From positions 1-23,673 of IMG/VR virus record IMGVR_UViG_3300008267_009441: 23,673 nt of DNA, one strand, 5' to 3'. Under the pieces are notes generated by a model. It was not told the origin of the DNA. It saw only the letters and a list, made by a program, of their open reading frames with translations, and ran no database searches. The position numbers and the translations under genes are program-made. Position 1 is the first letter of the stretch, and every line of letters begins with the position of its first letter. Positions 7,143 to 15,262 of the stretch are shown here, one piece after another. This DNA is from a virus.

Positions 7143-8126
7143 TTAGTGCTTTAATACCTCTAACCAGTGCTCAATCATTTCGTCCATGAGAGTTTGAAAC
7201 GAGTACTCTGGCTCCCATCCTAACTCGGTTCTAATCTTAGAAGAATCTCCCTTTAAGTAAGGTAGCTCCTCCGGACGTAAGAATATAGGATTCTGAACTA
7301 CATAGTCCTTATAGTCTAATCCCAACTTAGTGAAGACGTAGTCGCACATCTCTCTAATGGAGTGAGTCTCTCCAGTAGCCACAACCCAGTCTCCTGGTTT
7401 ATCCTGTTGTACTATTGAATGCATAGCTTTCACATAATCTTTTGAATGGCCCCAATCCCTGTGAGAGTCCATATTACCCAACTCAAGCTTCGTTGCAAGT
7501 CCTAGTTTTATTTGTACAGCTGTCTTAACGACTTTTGTAGTTACAAAGTTAGAACCTCTTCTTGGTGATTCATGATTAAAAAGTATACCATTACTTGCAT
7601 GCAAGCTAAATGCGTTTCTATAGTTTCTTACAATGTTGTAGCCAAATACCTTACTACAACCATAGGGTGATACTGGATTCATTGGTGTTGTTTCTCTTTG
7701 GTATCCATCTTCATCAACAGATGATCCAAACATTTCGGATGAACTGGCTTGGTAGAATTTAGCTTCTGGGCATGTGTTCTTGTACGCTTCTAAGACGTTT
7801 AAAACTCCTAAAGCGTTGGTCTGAACTGTAAACTGCGGGATGTCATAACTTACCCTCACATGACTTTGAGCTGCAATGTTGTATATCTCGTGTGGTTGAA
7901 TGTTTCTCAATAGCTTTTCTAGGCTTCCTTGATCTAGAAGATCCCCGTAATAGATGTGAAGTCTATTTCGAACATCATCGCTAAAGCGACTTTGTTGATT
8001 CTCTGCAACGGAGTTTCTTCTAATAATACCATGAACTTCGTAGCCTAAATCTAAAAGATATTCTGCTAAATAGGAACCGTCTTGTCCATTGATTCCTGTA
8101 ATAAATGCTTTTTTCTGCTGTAACAT
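7143..8126 (-). CDS. gmd: GDP-mannose 4,6-dehydratase
   Basis: 327 residues. The NADP loop is TGINGQDGSYLAEYLL (G11, G14, G17). RRNS at 36-39, NIAAQSHVRVSY at 83-94, the catalytic SSSEMFG at 128-134, YGCSK with Y155 and K159, and FNHESPRRG at 183-191 are diagnostic of Gmd. The enzyme converts GDP-mannose to GDP-4-keto-6-deoxymannose, the shared precursor of GDP-L-fucose, GDP-colitose, GDP-perosamine and GDP-rhamnose. It is a little short of the usual 340-370 residues but all catalytic motifs are present. It lies upstream of the RmlB-like gene with a 4-nt gap. Two GT10/GT11 fucosyltransferases in the same cassette fit fucose use, but no intact GDP-fucose synthase is in the window. Confidence 0.92.
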   Translation of the reverse strand: MLQQKKAFITGINGQDGSYLAEYLLDLGYEVHGIIRRNSVAENQQSRFSDDVRNRLHIYYGDLLDQGSLEKLLRNIQPHEIYNIAAQSHVRVSYDIPQFTVQTNALGVLNVLEAYKNTCPEAKFYQASSSEMFGSSVDEDGYQRETTPMNPVSPYGCSKVFGYNIVRNYRNAFSLHASNGILFNHESPRRGSNFVTTKVVKTAVQIKLGLATKLELGNMDSHRDWGHSKDYVKAMHSIVQQDKPGDWVVATGETHSIREMCDYVFTKLGLDYKDYVVQNPIFLRPEELPYLKGDSSKIRTELGWEPEYSFQTLMDEMIEHWLEVLKH

Positions 8127-8138
8127 GTTTTTAATTGT

Positions 8139-8861
8139 TTATCTTGTTTGTAAATAAGGATCAATATTGTTTACCTGACAATACTCATAAAAATCGAGTT
8201 TTCCAAATTTTCTTCTCCTAACTACGTTAGGATCCTTAGTCGATTCGTATATGTATCTATCCTCTTGAGGTTGTTGCGCAAATACTGACATCTTAGTTAA
8301 GTCTGGCCAATCTTCTATTGTCCATTGTACAGGAGGCGTGTCGATCGCATGCTGCAACTTATCCAACCCTAGTTGCGCTATCTCCGGTGTCATATAGTAG
8401 TGGTACCCTACTGTATCGATGTTTTGATCCCTCCAAGGAATATTTGGAAGTCTTCCATCATAAGACATCTTTTTTAACTGAATAGCAGCTTCTTTATTAT
8501 CTGTTAAAATCATTCCTCCTCTTCCTAAGCTTAAATGTTTTCGATATTGAAAAGATAAACTCATAAACGTTCCAGGTATGTAACTATCTTTTTTCCAGAG
8601 TACTGCTGCGTCTATTACTGTGTCTGTTACGTAGTAGTAGTCTTTCCAATCTTCCTCTCTCCATTCTAATTCTATATTTAATTTATGAAATAAAAATGGA
8701 ATAGACAAGTAAGTATTCTTTGGTACACTTATTTTATTTGCATTAGTGTACCGTAGTGATAACTCTACCCCGTGGGTACAAGCATCAACTGCTACAGCGT
8801 AGGGTGCTCCGAAGAACTGTGCTACCTGATTTTCAAATTCTGTTACTGTGTTAAAATTCAT
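8139..8861 (-). CDS. short DegT/DnrJ/EryC1-type PLP protein
   Basis: 240 residues against about 370 for typical sugar aminotransferases of this fold. The large PLP domain is recognisable: FENQVAQFFGAPYAVAVDACTHG at 9-31, VPKNTYLSIP at 46-55, an acidic VIDAA (D84) that pairs with the pyridine nitrogen, and SLSFQYRKHLSLGRGGM with K108 at the Schiff-base lysine position. The canonical C-terminal small domain is missing or much reduced; the last 60 residues are unlike the family. No frameshift is visible, so the short form looks natural. It probably acts on a keto-sugar nucleotide from Gmd or RmlB (inference). It overlaps the upstream GT10 gene by 11 nt. Confidence 0.75.
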   Translation of the reverse strand: MNFNTVTEFENQVAQFFGAPYAVAVDACTHGVELSLRYTNANKISVPKNTYLSIPFLFHKLNIELEWREEDWKDYYYVTDTVIDAAVLWKKDSYIPGTFMSLSFQYRKHLSLGRGGMILTDNKEAAIQLKKMSYDGRLPNIPWRDQNIDTVGYHYYMTPEIAQLGLDKLQHAIDTPPVQWTIEDWPDLTKMSVFAQQPQEDRYIYESTKDPNVVRRRKFGKLDFYEYCQVNNIDPYLQTR

Positions 8862-9657
8862 AGGACTGTATAAAGTTTTTATATATGTAATCTTCTGCTG
8901 TTAGTAGATCAATGGCTAGCTGTAAATTTTTTTTAACTGCTTCTATTTTTGATTGATATAATTCAAAAGAAAGATCTTTAATTTCAAAACTATCATGCAG
9001 CATTATAATTCCTTCAGTATCAAAGTAATCTCCAATATTAGCAATGCCATAGTAAATTGGAATTGTACCTGTCATAAAGCAATCAGTTATTTTTTCTGTA
9101 AACATGTTTGGATATGTTGCATTTTCCATTACGATTGAAAAGCAGTAATCTCTTAATCCATCTTCTTTATTCTCTAACGCTGTATACCCTCTGCCAAAAT
9201 GATCACATTCTTTTGAAAACCTCTGAATAATTTCTTGCCTAAGTATGTGCTCTGCACACATCAGCTTGTTTGATGCTATCATCGAAACTAATTTAGTTTT
9301 TGGGTAGACTTCTCCGTGAGCAAAATATGACTTAACACTACACTGTGTAAGTTGAAAAATCTCAGACAGCTCTGCTAATTCAACATCATGTGTAAAAACT
9401 TTTATAAACTTAGCTTTTAATGTCGAAATATTCTTTTTACACCATTCATAGTAGTGTGGTGCTATTGTTTTTGATTCACATAACCAACCAAAGTTTTTTG
9501 TTTTTGGATCTACATTGGTATGTAGTCCGTCATCAATGTGTATTGAAATTTGTGCTGATCTATCTTTGACCCATTCTATAAATTTTGGATCCATATCATT
9601 GGTGGATACACTGTGTTGGAATCCTCCACCTATCATATTAATTTTTACTTTATCCAT
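8851..9657 (-). CDS. GT10-family alpha-1,3/4-fucosyltransferase
   Basis: 268 residues. The C-terminal half has the signature of fucosyltransferase family 10: YCFSIVMENATYPNMFTEKITD at 171-192, then the TGTIPIYYG donor-binding segment at 197-204 and a NIGDYF loop. E189 of TEK and the GxxPIYYG loop are typical GDP-fucose binding residues in this family. The N-terminal part (1-160) is a divergent acceptor domain. The enzyme would add L-fucose from GDP-fucose to a sugar acceptor. It sits next to gmd and the short DegT gene and starts 21 nt after the upstream GT-A gene, with an A/T-rich leader and no Shine-Dalgarno. The linkage and acceptor are unknown. Confidence 0.85.
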   Translation of the reverse strand: MDKVKINMIGGGFQHSVSTNDMDPKFIEWVKDRSAQISIHIDDGLHTNVDPKTKNFGWLCESKTIAPHYYEWCKKNISTLKAKFIKVFTHDVELAELSEIFQLTQCSVKSYFAHGEVYPKTKLVSMIASNKLMCAEHILRQEIIQRFSKECDHFGRGYTALENKEDGLRDYCFSIVMENATYPNMFTEKITDCFMTGTIPIYYGIANIGDYFDTEGIIMLHDSFEIKDLSFELYQSKIEAVKKNLQLAIDLLTAEDYIYKNFIQSYEF

Positions 9658-9678
9658 GTTATTTTTAAGTTTAAAAGC

Positions 9679-10353
9679 TTATCCCCTTCCCACAAAGATC
9701 TTTGTTATGTAATTTGTTTTATTTGTAAACTCAGTATTCTGATTGATAAACTCTCTTAACGTATTTAGTCTGATATCAAATCCTAACTTATGTAAAAATA
9801 TTCCCCAAATTCTCTCACTGGCCTGAGCTTCTAATTTGTTTGTAGGTAGTATTGTGTTTAATCCTAATCGCTTTAAGTCATCTAAAATTGTTCGTTTACA
9901 ATATAAAGTAGTTCCAAATAATCCTGCTAATGTACTCAATTCCACACCTGTTAAGTCTAGTCCTACTTCAGCTATTTTGGACATGCTGTAGTTATACTGT
10001 ACATCCGAATCGAAAGGCAGTCCTTCAAAAAAACCGAATACTGTGAGGTCATTTTTACTTATTGGAGTTAAATTTTTATTAACAATCATACTATCGTGTA
10101 GTATGTAGAAAAACTCAACATCAGGGTACTTTTCGTAACAGTGCCAAATAGCTCCATCAATATGGTGTTTATTTTCGATATCTTCAACAACTACACCATA
10201 CTGTTCAATCTCACTAAAGTAGCTCTTGTCCGGAGAGTTACTATCAACTACACAAATTGAATCACTGTTTCCTGATTCTCTAATACTTTTAATGCAGTTT
10301 ACTATACGTCTTTGACCTGTATTTTTACAAGGAATTACTATCATTGTCTTCAT
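9679..10353 (-). CDS. GT-A fold glycosyltransferase (GT2-like)
   Basis: 224 residues. The strand MIVIPCKNTG at 4-13, VVDSNSPD at 35-42 and FFYILHDSMIV at 81-91 (HDS in the position of the metal-binding DxD) outline a short GT-A nucleotide-sugar binding domain. The remaining region is helical with a GLFGTTLYCKR strand pair. The ED motif is less obvious, so catalytic residues cannot be assigned with confidence. The start overlaps the HAD-kinase stop by 4 nt (ATGA). It resembles small glycosyltransferases in surface-polysaccharide clusters. The donor is unknown, and it could instead act on an unusual acceptor because the DxD is degenerate. Confidence 0.65.
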   Translation of the reverse strand: MKTMIVIPCKNTGQRRIVNCIKSIRESGNSDSICVVDSNSPDKSYFSEIEQYGVVVEDIENKHHIDGAIWHCYEKYPDVEFFYILHDSMIVNKNLTPISKNDLTVFGFFEGLPFDSDVQYNYSMSKIAEVGLDLTGVELSTLAGLFGTTLYCKRTILDDLKRLGLNTILPTNKLEAQASERIWGIFLHKLGFDIRLNTLREFINQNTEFTNKTNYITKIFVGRG

Positions 10354-11339
10354 AGTGCGTCTATTAAGTTACTGGTAATATCTGTCAGTTGCTTTTTGCG
10401 ATTACATACTCTAACAGATTCACATGCAATTAGTATATCTAGCTCATTTTTTTCAATACCTAACTTATATACATATTGATCATAGCATATGTTGTAAAAA
10501 TCTGAATCTAAGGTATAGTATAGTATGCTGTATAGGTGTTTAGCAGCATCTAGTACATACGATTGGTAGATGTCCTCTGAGTATATTGGATCAATTAAAT
10601 ATAGTTTATTAGCACTCTCTATCTGGTTGTATATTGAAAAATCTCCATGGTTAAATGTATTAGGTGGATTAATTGTACTTAATTTTTCAAGTAGCTTGCT
10701 TCTATTTTGTATAGTTGGATTGTTCTCTAAGTGATTTTTAATTCTCTCAATGTAAGTACTAAAATTTACTTTATTTGTTGGTAAGGTATTTTTAAACTTA
10801 AGCAGAGTATCCATTACCAGATCTACGTTGCTGCAATACGTTCCTTCTATATACCTAGTTGCTATAGTATCTCTATCATAACTTAAAACTCCTGGTATGT
10901 TTAGTTTAATCTCTAAAGCTTTGTTGTACCAAGCTACTTCATCGCTGCTGTTTTTTGTTACCTTTACAACGCAGTTATTGATTCGTCGAACTTTATTAGT
11001 TGTAAATTTTGAGTCTAACTTTTCATAAAAAATAGTACTATCTATATTGTATGCTCTATCATCTATATAAGCATCTCCGTACTCCTTACTGAACGATAGT
11101 TTATGAAATTTAATACCATTAGTATGCAACCAATTAGATATAATGTTCCTATACTTCTTTTCTCGTTGAATAATAGTTGAGCATGATTTGGATCCCCTAG
11201 CAGTTACTATTTTTACTATATTTCCATCATCATACATCTTATTTACTAAAGAAGCTATTTTAGGATTGACATACATAGCATTAATATCAGCTGTATCTCC
11301 TAAAGCTAATGTACCGTCAAAGTCTATTACAACAACCAT
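10350..11339 (-). CDS. HAD phosphatase fused to an aminoglycoside/choline-kinase-like domain
   Basis: 329 residues with two enzymatic parts. Residues 1-100 are a HAD domain: DFDGT at 6-10 with nucleophile D6 and acid D8, TARGS at 46-50 (motif II Thr), a lysine further on (K80/K85), and DDRAYN at 93-98 (motif IV). Residues 120-329 read as an APH/choline-kinase fold: VVKVTK (K126/K129) as the ATP-contact strand, HGDFSIYN at 231-238 (HGDxxxxN catalytic loop), and LIDP at 248-251 (metal Asp D250). The downstream ATGA overlap and the neighbouring nucleotidyltransferase suggest stepwise phosphorylation and nucleotide activation of a small group or sugar, as LicA and LicC do for phosphocholine (analogy). 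The substrate is not readable. Confidence 0.75.
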   Translation of the reverse strand: MVVVIDFDGTLALGDTADINAMYVNPKIASLVNKMYDDGNIVKIVTARGSKSCSTIIQREKKYRNIISNWLHTNGIKFHKLSFSKEYGDAYIDDRAYNIDSTIFYEKLDSKFTTNKVRRINNCVVKVTKNSSDEVAWYNKALEIKLNIPGVLSYDRDTIATRYIEGTYCSNVDLVMDTLLKFKNTLPTNKVNFSTYIERIKNHLENNPTIQNRSKLLEKLSTINPPNTFNHGDFSIYNQIESANKLYLIDPIYSEDIYQSYVLDAAKHLYSILYYTLDSDFYNICYDQYVYKLGIEKNELDILIACESVRVCNRKKQLTDITSNLIDAL

Positions 11340-11956
11340 AAATTATCAATATATGAATTAATATCTCCCAAGTTTGTATGATTCTTAGAATAGATCACAC
11401 TAACATCCTTAGCCTGGTTATAGTATGCTAGTAAACTCTCCTCTGTTACCTCTTCCAAGTATTTACAAAAAGAATCTGTAGTTACACTATAGGCTCCTAT
11501 CGTGATGTGCCCTGTTTCTTTCTTTTTTTCATTACCTTTAATATACGTAAAATTATGATCTAATCCAACAAAACCGTACTTTAATCCATCTAATTTGTAG
11601 TTAGTTATTGCTATACTATTCTTTTCTAGTTTAGACAATACATCTGGTTCGATGATAGTGTCACAGTCGTGTATAATCGTTGAGGTGTACTTTGCTAAAT
11701 AAGGAAAACACTGCTTCAATGTATCTAATCTATTAGTTGTTTGTTCACATGGAATTAGCATCACATTTGAGCAATCAAATTTTATCTCAACATTCTTTCT
11801 AACAGCAACAAATACTTTATCAGCAGAGGTAGTTGCACTTTTTATTATAGTATCAATTATTCTCTCACCATTATAAAATAGTTCATATTTAGGTTGACTA
11901 AAGTATTTACCTAGCCGGATATTGTTTCCATTAGCCTGTATTAGTATACATTTCAT
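11327..11956 (-). CDS. sugar-phosphate/phosphocholine-type nucleotidyltransferase
   Basis: 209 residues with an NTP-transferase (GT-A like) fold. The N-terminal IQANGNNIRLGKY (6-18) replaces the usual LAAGxGxRL nucleotide loop. PKYELFYNGERIIDTII at 22-38 corresponds to the KPL...G.P.I segment with substrate Lys K23. IIHDCDTII at 95-102 gives the metal-binding D97-x-D99. IT-GAYSV matches the later G-Y strand. Such enzymes activate a phosphate monoester with CTP, GTP, UTP or dTTP. It overlaps the HAD-kinase gene by 13 nt, which supports a shared pathway. The length (209) is close to LicC-type or short heptose-guanylyltransferases. The nucleotide and phospho-substrate are unknown. Confidence 0.7.
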   Translation of the reverse strand: MKCILIQANGNNIRLGKYFSQPKYELFYNGERIIDTIIKSATTSADKVFVAVRKNVEIKFDCSNVMLIPCEQTTNRLDTLKQCFPYLAKYTSTIIHDCDTIIEPDVLSKLEKNSIAITNYKLDGLKYGFVGLDHNFTYIKGNEKKKETGHITIGAYSVTTDSFCKYLEEVTEESLLAYYNQAKDVSVIYSKNHTNLGDINSYIDNLWLL

Positions 11957-11969
11957 ACTTACTTTAATT

Positions 11970-12644
11970 TTAAGACTGTGAGATAATATCTACAAACTCT
12001 TCTAGTAGTAGTGGCATAGCTTTCTGTGCTAGGTGTATATCATCCATAATATAACTTTCATCAGTAGTACCATCAGGAAGCATTAACAGTGGTGCTATAT
12101 CTTTAAATATAATTTCATTCTCTGTGCATAGTTTCTTTAGGTATGCACTAAATTGAAGTGTCATGCTATTTCTTAGAATAACATCCCCATATTCTACTGT
12201 AGTTCCTCCAATAGTGGATGCAGGTGGAGCATACACACCTACCTTAAAAGACCTATTTTTTAAACTTAATATTGTCCTAATGTATCGATCAACACATTGC
12301 TTGATTCCCTCCTCAATGTTCATAGTATGAAATCCTATATGATTACGTATATCAATTTCTCCAAAGCTTAAGAAAACATAATCTCCCTCCTTGATACCGT
12401 ACTCTAATATAGCTTGTTCAATTACAGGTAATTTGTTTAATGAATTGTATGCTGTATATGAACCTATTTTTATAGGACAAAAGAACGGTATTCTCTGTTC
12501 AAATTTATTAATATGCTCCTTTAACTGTCCTTGGCTTAATGTATAACATGTTCCAAATTCTGGCTGAATGTGACGTAGTCCTTGGTTAGTTGTGTCTGTA
12601 CCTGAAAAAACTGATACATGACTATCTCCTATAATGTAAATCAT
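11970..12644 (-). CDS. SGNH/GDSL-type hydrolase
   Basis: 224 residues. Block I is IIGDSHVS (Ser8 nucleophile), block III is FGEIDIR at 94-100 (GEID in place of GxND, a variant I know from viral and surface-sugar SGNH proteins), and block V is DDIHL at 201-205 with catalytic D202 and H204. The rest is alpha/beta with no signal peptide, so it should work in the cytoplasm. SGNH proteins in polysaccharide clusters often add or remove acetyl groups on sugars; that role here is inference. The start overlaps the upstream glycosyltransferase by 4 nt (ATGA). Leader sequence is A/T-rich. Confidence 0.78.
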   Translation of the reverse strand: MIYIIGDSHVSVFSGTDTTNQGLRHIQPEFGTCYTLSQGQLKEHINKFEQRIPFFCPIKIGSYTAYNSLNKLPVIEQAILEYGIKEGDYVFLSFGEIDIRNHIGFHTMNIEEGIKQCVDRYIRTILSLKNRSFKVGVYAPPASTIGGTTVEYGDVILRNSMTLQFSAYLKKLCTENEIIFKDIAPLLMLPDGTTDESYIMDDIHLAQKAMPLLLEEFVDIISQS

Positions 12645-13468
12645 AGTTTATAAATTGTTTTAATATTTTCAGATAAGATACTAGCAACAACTGATACTGC
12701 TGAAATGTCTGCTTTCAGCAGGTAGTCACATTTTGCTAGTGTGAATATTTCTTGGATACACTCTACACCTAACTGGTATTTATGGTGAGGCCTACTACTC
12801 TTATACCTATCGTATGGATGCAAATGTGGGTTACCTGCATCAGCTCTAAACATATTTTCATAACATATAACAGGAATGTCTATATGTTCTCTTAGTATAT
12901 CAATAGTAGTACTATCGTCCGTAGCTAAAAATACTTGTTGAATTAGTGGGTTGTCTGCTAGAATATCTTTTATTCGATTTACATAAACTATACTAGGTGA
13001 TACCTTATGGTAATGTCTCATATCAGTTAACCTGATCTGTACTCCTAATGTTACTTTATCTTTCATGTTTTTATTATAGTAGTCATGTAACATATCAACT
13101 AGGCACTGTTTCAACTTAAAAGAGTTATAAAATACCTTCCTAAGTTCAGTAAATTCTTGTGGGTCTAAGTAACTGTCCTTACAGTCATATTTTAGATTTG
13201 CAGAGATAAGACTATTCATTCTACCAATCTCTTCCCCTTGTTCTATACTTTCTTGGTCAAAGTAATACTCCCAACAATTCTCTGTACCGTACAGGTTACT
13301 ATTTCGTTCAGTGCATACACAATCTTGCTTTTCCATGTTAACAACTAACTTATCATTTGGAGATATATGTGTTAATGCGTTAAGTGTTATAAATATGTTT
13401 CCTGCAAATCCTACACCTGCATACTCATGCTGGTTTGATATTTTTACAAATTCTAGTTCATATTTCAT
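12641..13468 (-). CDS. O-fucosyltransferase/NodZ-like glycosyltransferase (copy 1)
   Basis: 275 residues. Residues 141-149 (LGVQIRLTD) match the GVhxRxTD donor-phosphate motif of alpha-1,6/O-fucosyltransferase-type GT-B enzymes. FLATDD at 180-185 and a final E-x-x-L-x-KCDYL segment before IYKL are shared with the gene at 13993-14850, so the two are paralogs. The N-terminal 100 residues contain several cysteines and GNIFITLNAL, typical of the acceptor domain. Activity would be transfer from GDP-fucose or a related GDP sugar (family inference). The start lies inside the 3' end of the acyltransferase gene (11-nt overlap), and the stop overlaps the SGNH gene as ATGA. Confidence 0.7.
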   Translation of the reverse strand: MKYELEFVKISNQHEYAGVGFAGNIFITLNALTHISPNDKLVVNMEKQDCVCTERNSNLYGTENCWEYYFDQESIEQGEEIGRMNSLISANLKYDCKDSYLDPQEFTELRKVFYNSFKLKQCLVDMLHDYYNKNMKDKVTLGVQIRLTDMRHYHKVSPSIVYVNRIKDILADNPLIQQVFLATDDSTTIDILREHIDIPVICYENMFRADAGNPHLHPYDRYKSSRPHHKYQLGVECIQEIFTLAKCDYLLKADISAVSVVASILSENIKTIYKL

Positions 13469-13988
13469 TGTATCCTAATTTTTTTGCGTTTTGTAATATC
13501 TTAGCTGGATCTATCTTTTTTACTAGCACTGCTGGATTTCCTTTATACACTCCCCACTCTTCCGTATCACCCTTCAGTAAGCTACCTGCTGCTAGTAGTA
13601 CACCTTTTCGTAAAGTTGTTCCTGGCAGTACTATTGCATTTGTCCCTATGTTGGAAAACTCCTCCATAATAACTGGCTCTATAATTTGAGTACCTTTCAG
13701 CTCTTGTGGTATCATTGCTCCAAATAATCCACTATCGTCGAATCGATCTGATCCACAAATGATTCTAGCTCCTGCCATTATATTATTAAAGCCCTTTATT
13801 ATTAATGAGCTGCTTTTCCCACCTATAATTGTAACGTATGGACTAATGTGTACATAGCTTTCTATTACAACGTTCGTAGAACAGTATACTCCTTTATCAA
13901 TTGCAACATGAGAGCCATTTACTAATAACTTCTGCTTACTAACTACATCAGCATCTATCAACACATCCTCTCCTACTACGTGTATCAT
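13458..13988 (-). CDS. left-handed beta-helix acyltransferase
   Basis: 176 residues with hexapeptide-repeat character: repeated [IV]-x-x-G/N turns through VAIDKGVYCSTNVVIESYVHISPYV (28-52), IIKGFNNIMAGARIICG, and IIEPVIMEEFSNIGTNAIVLPGTTLRKGVLLAAGSLL. The closing GNPA at 153-156 is the classical LbH signature. These trimers acetylate or acylate hydroxyl or amino groups of sugars with acyl-CoA. It stands between the two NodZ-like paralogs, and partners could be the DegT-derived amino sugar (inference) or a neutral sugar. The catalytic His is not assigned with certainty; H47 in YVHIS is a candidate. The gene ends 11 nt inside the next start. Confidence 0.82.
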   Translation of the reverse strand: MIHVVGEDVLIDADVVSKQKLLVNGSHVAIDKGVYCSTNVVIESYVHISPYVTIIGGKSSSLIIKGFNNIMAGARIICGSDRFDDSGLFGAMIPQELKGTQIIEPVIMEEFSNIGTNAIVLPGTTLRKGVLLAAGSLLKGDTEEWGVYKGNPAVLVKKIDPAKILQNAKKLGYNEI

Positions 13989-13992
13989 ACTT

Positions 13993-14850
13993 TTATAGTT
14001 TGTATATATGTTTTAAATTATCGTTCCATAACACTGCTCCTGCTATTACGCCTCCGTGCTTGCCAAATAAGTAATCGCACTTACTAAGTAGTTTTGTCTG
14101 AATAATAGTTTCCTCACCTAGTAGCTTACAGTGATTGGCTCGCTTAGTTGCTACGTTCATCCAACAATGCACAGCGTTCATGTACTCCATTGTTTCATCT
14201 GTTTTTCTAAATACGTCTGGCATAAAGTATGATTGTGGAAATGCAGCGTGCATCGCTGAGATGTAATCCATGTCTTCACTGGCTAGAAATAATTTAGTTA
14301 TTTGTGGATTATCTTTTAGTATTTTGTCAATCTCTCTAATATAGTCATCTATGGTGAATATACCATACATTGGGTGATGGAAATAGTTTTCCGTACCCCT
14401 AGCCATAACACCAAGAACAGTATGACCAGCAAACTCTTTATTCCATATCGCCTCCACTTTATCTAGAATAGGCTGCTTTACTTTTATGTACTGCTTATCG
14501 GCCACTTGCTGCCTAACTAGCTGATCTGGTTCATCAAAGTAGTCCTTGCCATGGTGCAATATGTCGGGATTGGATGGAGTTGTGCACTCTACTATCTCAT
14601 CACCTGGTTGTGGGATTTGTTGATCAAACCACTGATTGAAGGGATTGTAGTTGTCAATGATTTGGTTTGATTCAAAAGGATTAAATCCCTCAACCCATGT
14701 TGTACCTGACCAATCTATATATGGAATCGAATCCATGCCATTTTCTCGGTGTATCATAAGTTGTTCTAGGCAAATTCTGTAATTTGAAAAGAAGCCGTAG
14801 CCATACCCCCATCCATGGTGAGTTGGTGCTATTCTGTAAAATTTATTCAT
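13993..14850 (-). CDS. O-fucosyltransferase/NodZ-like glycosyltransferase (copy 2)
   Basis: 285 residues from the chosen ATG at 14850. A longer reading from ATG 14904 would add 18 residues but overlap the cupin gene by 62 nt; from 14850 the overlap is 8 nt, as elsewhere in this region, and the conserved FYRIAPTHHGWGYG begins directly. Residues 147-155 (GVMARGTEN) form the GVxxRGTD-like fucosyltransferase motif, followed by a His pair and a FLASEDMD segment. The C-terminus has L-x-KCDYL-x-G and ends IYKL, shared with the gene at 12641-13468. Together they form a paralogous pair flanking the acyltransferase. Donor presumed GDP-fucose (family inference). Confidence 0.72.
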   Translation of the reverse strand: MNKFYRIAPTHHGWGYGYGFFSNYRICLEQLMIHRENGMDSIPYIDWSGTTWVEGFNPFESNQIIDNYNPFNQWFDQQIPQPGDEIVECTTPSNPDILHHGKDYFDEPDQLVRQQVADKQYIKVKQPILDKVEAIWNKEFAGHTVLGVMARGTENYFHHPMYGIFTIDDYIREIDKILKDNPQITKLFLASEDMDYISAMHAAFPQSYFMPDVFRKTDETMEYMNAVHCWMNVATKRANHCKLLGEETIIQTKLLSKCDYLFGKHGGVIAGAVLWNDNLKHIYKL

Positions 14851-15259
14851 TAATAAAGGTTTTATCGAGTTGTTGTCCTTCGTAAGGACCTGTTTTATAT
14901 TCAAACACTACTGTATCTTCTTCTAAGATTACGTAGTTATGACCGCCTTCAAGGGTAAAGCTTGCTTCACCTGGGTTGAGGACTGGTTCTGCTATCACTG
15001 TATCGTCTAGATCGTATAGAACGCATTTAACGCTACCTCGTACAACTATCCACGACTCTTGAGCTATTACTTGCTGTGAACGTTGCTTCCAGATATGTCT
15101 ATGAGGCTTAAAAGTTTTACCACTCTCCATACCTAATAGTGAGCATTGAATGAAGTGTGTTTCTGGTACGATGTCCTGTCGCCCTGGTTTTTGATCGCTC
15201 TTCCTAATAATGATGTGAAGTAGCTTTTCTGGATTAATTTTTGAGTATATTTTTTCCAT
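14843..15259 (-). CDS. WbuC-type cupin metalloprotein
   Basis: 138 residues. The cupin core is KTFKPHRHIW at 48-57 (metal ligands H53 and H55), AQESWIVVRGSVKCVLYDLDD at 66-86 (E68), and the second motif GGHNYVILEEDTVV at 105-118 (H107). I know the MEKIYSKINPEKLLHII start and GPYEGQQLDK end as features of a cupin family that recurs in O-antigen and capsule clusters near fucose-type sugars; the biochemical activity of WbuC-type cupins is not established. Some cupins in such clusters are keto-isomerases of nucleotide sugars, which is an alternative. It follows the GT11 gene with a 3-nt gap. Confidence 0.8.
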   Translation of the reverse strand: MEKIYSKINPEKLLHIIIRKSDQKPGRQDIVPETHFIQCSLLGMESGKTFKPHRHIWKQRSQQVIAQESWIVVRGSVKCVLYDLDDTVIAEPVLNPGEASFTLEGGHNYVILEEDTVVFEYKTGPYEGQQLDKTFINE

Positions 15260-15262
15260 TGT

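Noticed and set aside
7143-8861. GDP-perosamine pathway (Gmd plus DegT aminotransferase)
   Set aside because: The adjacent DegT-like protein is only 240 residues and lacks the usual C-terminal domain, and the longer DegT-fold protein has His at the lysine position, so a PerA role is not supported.
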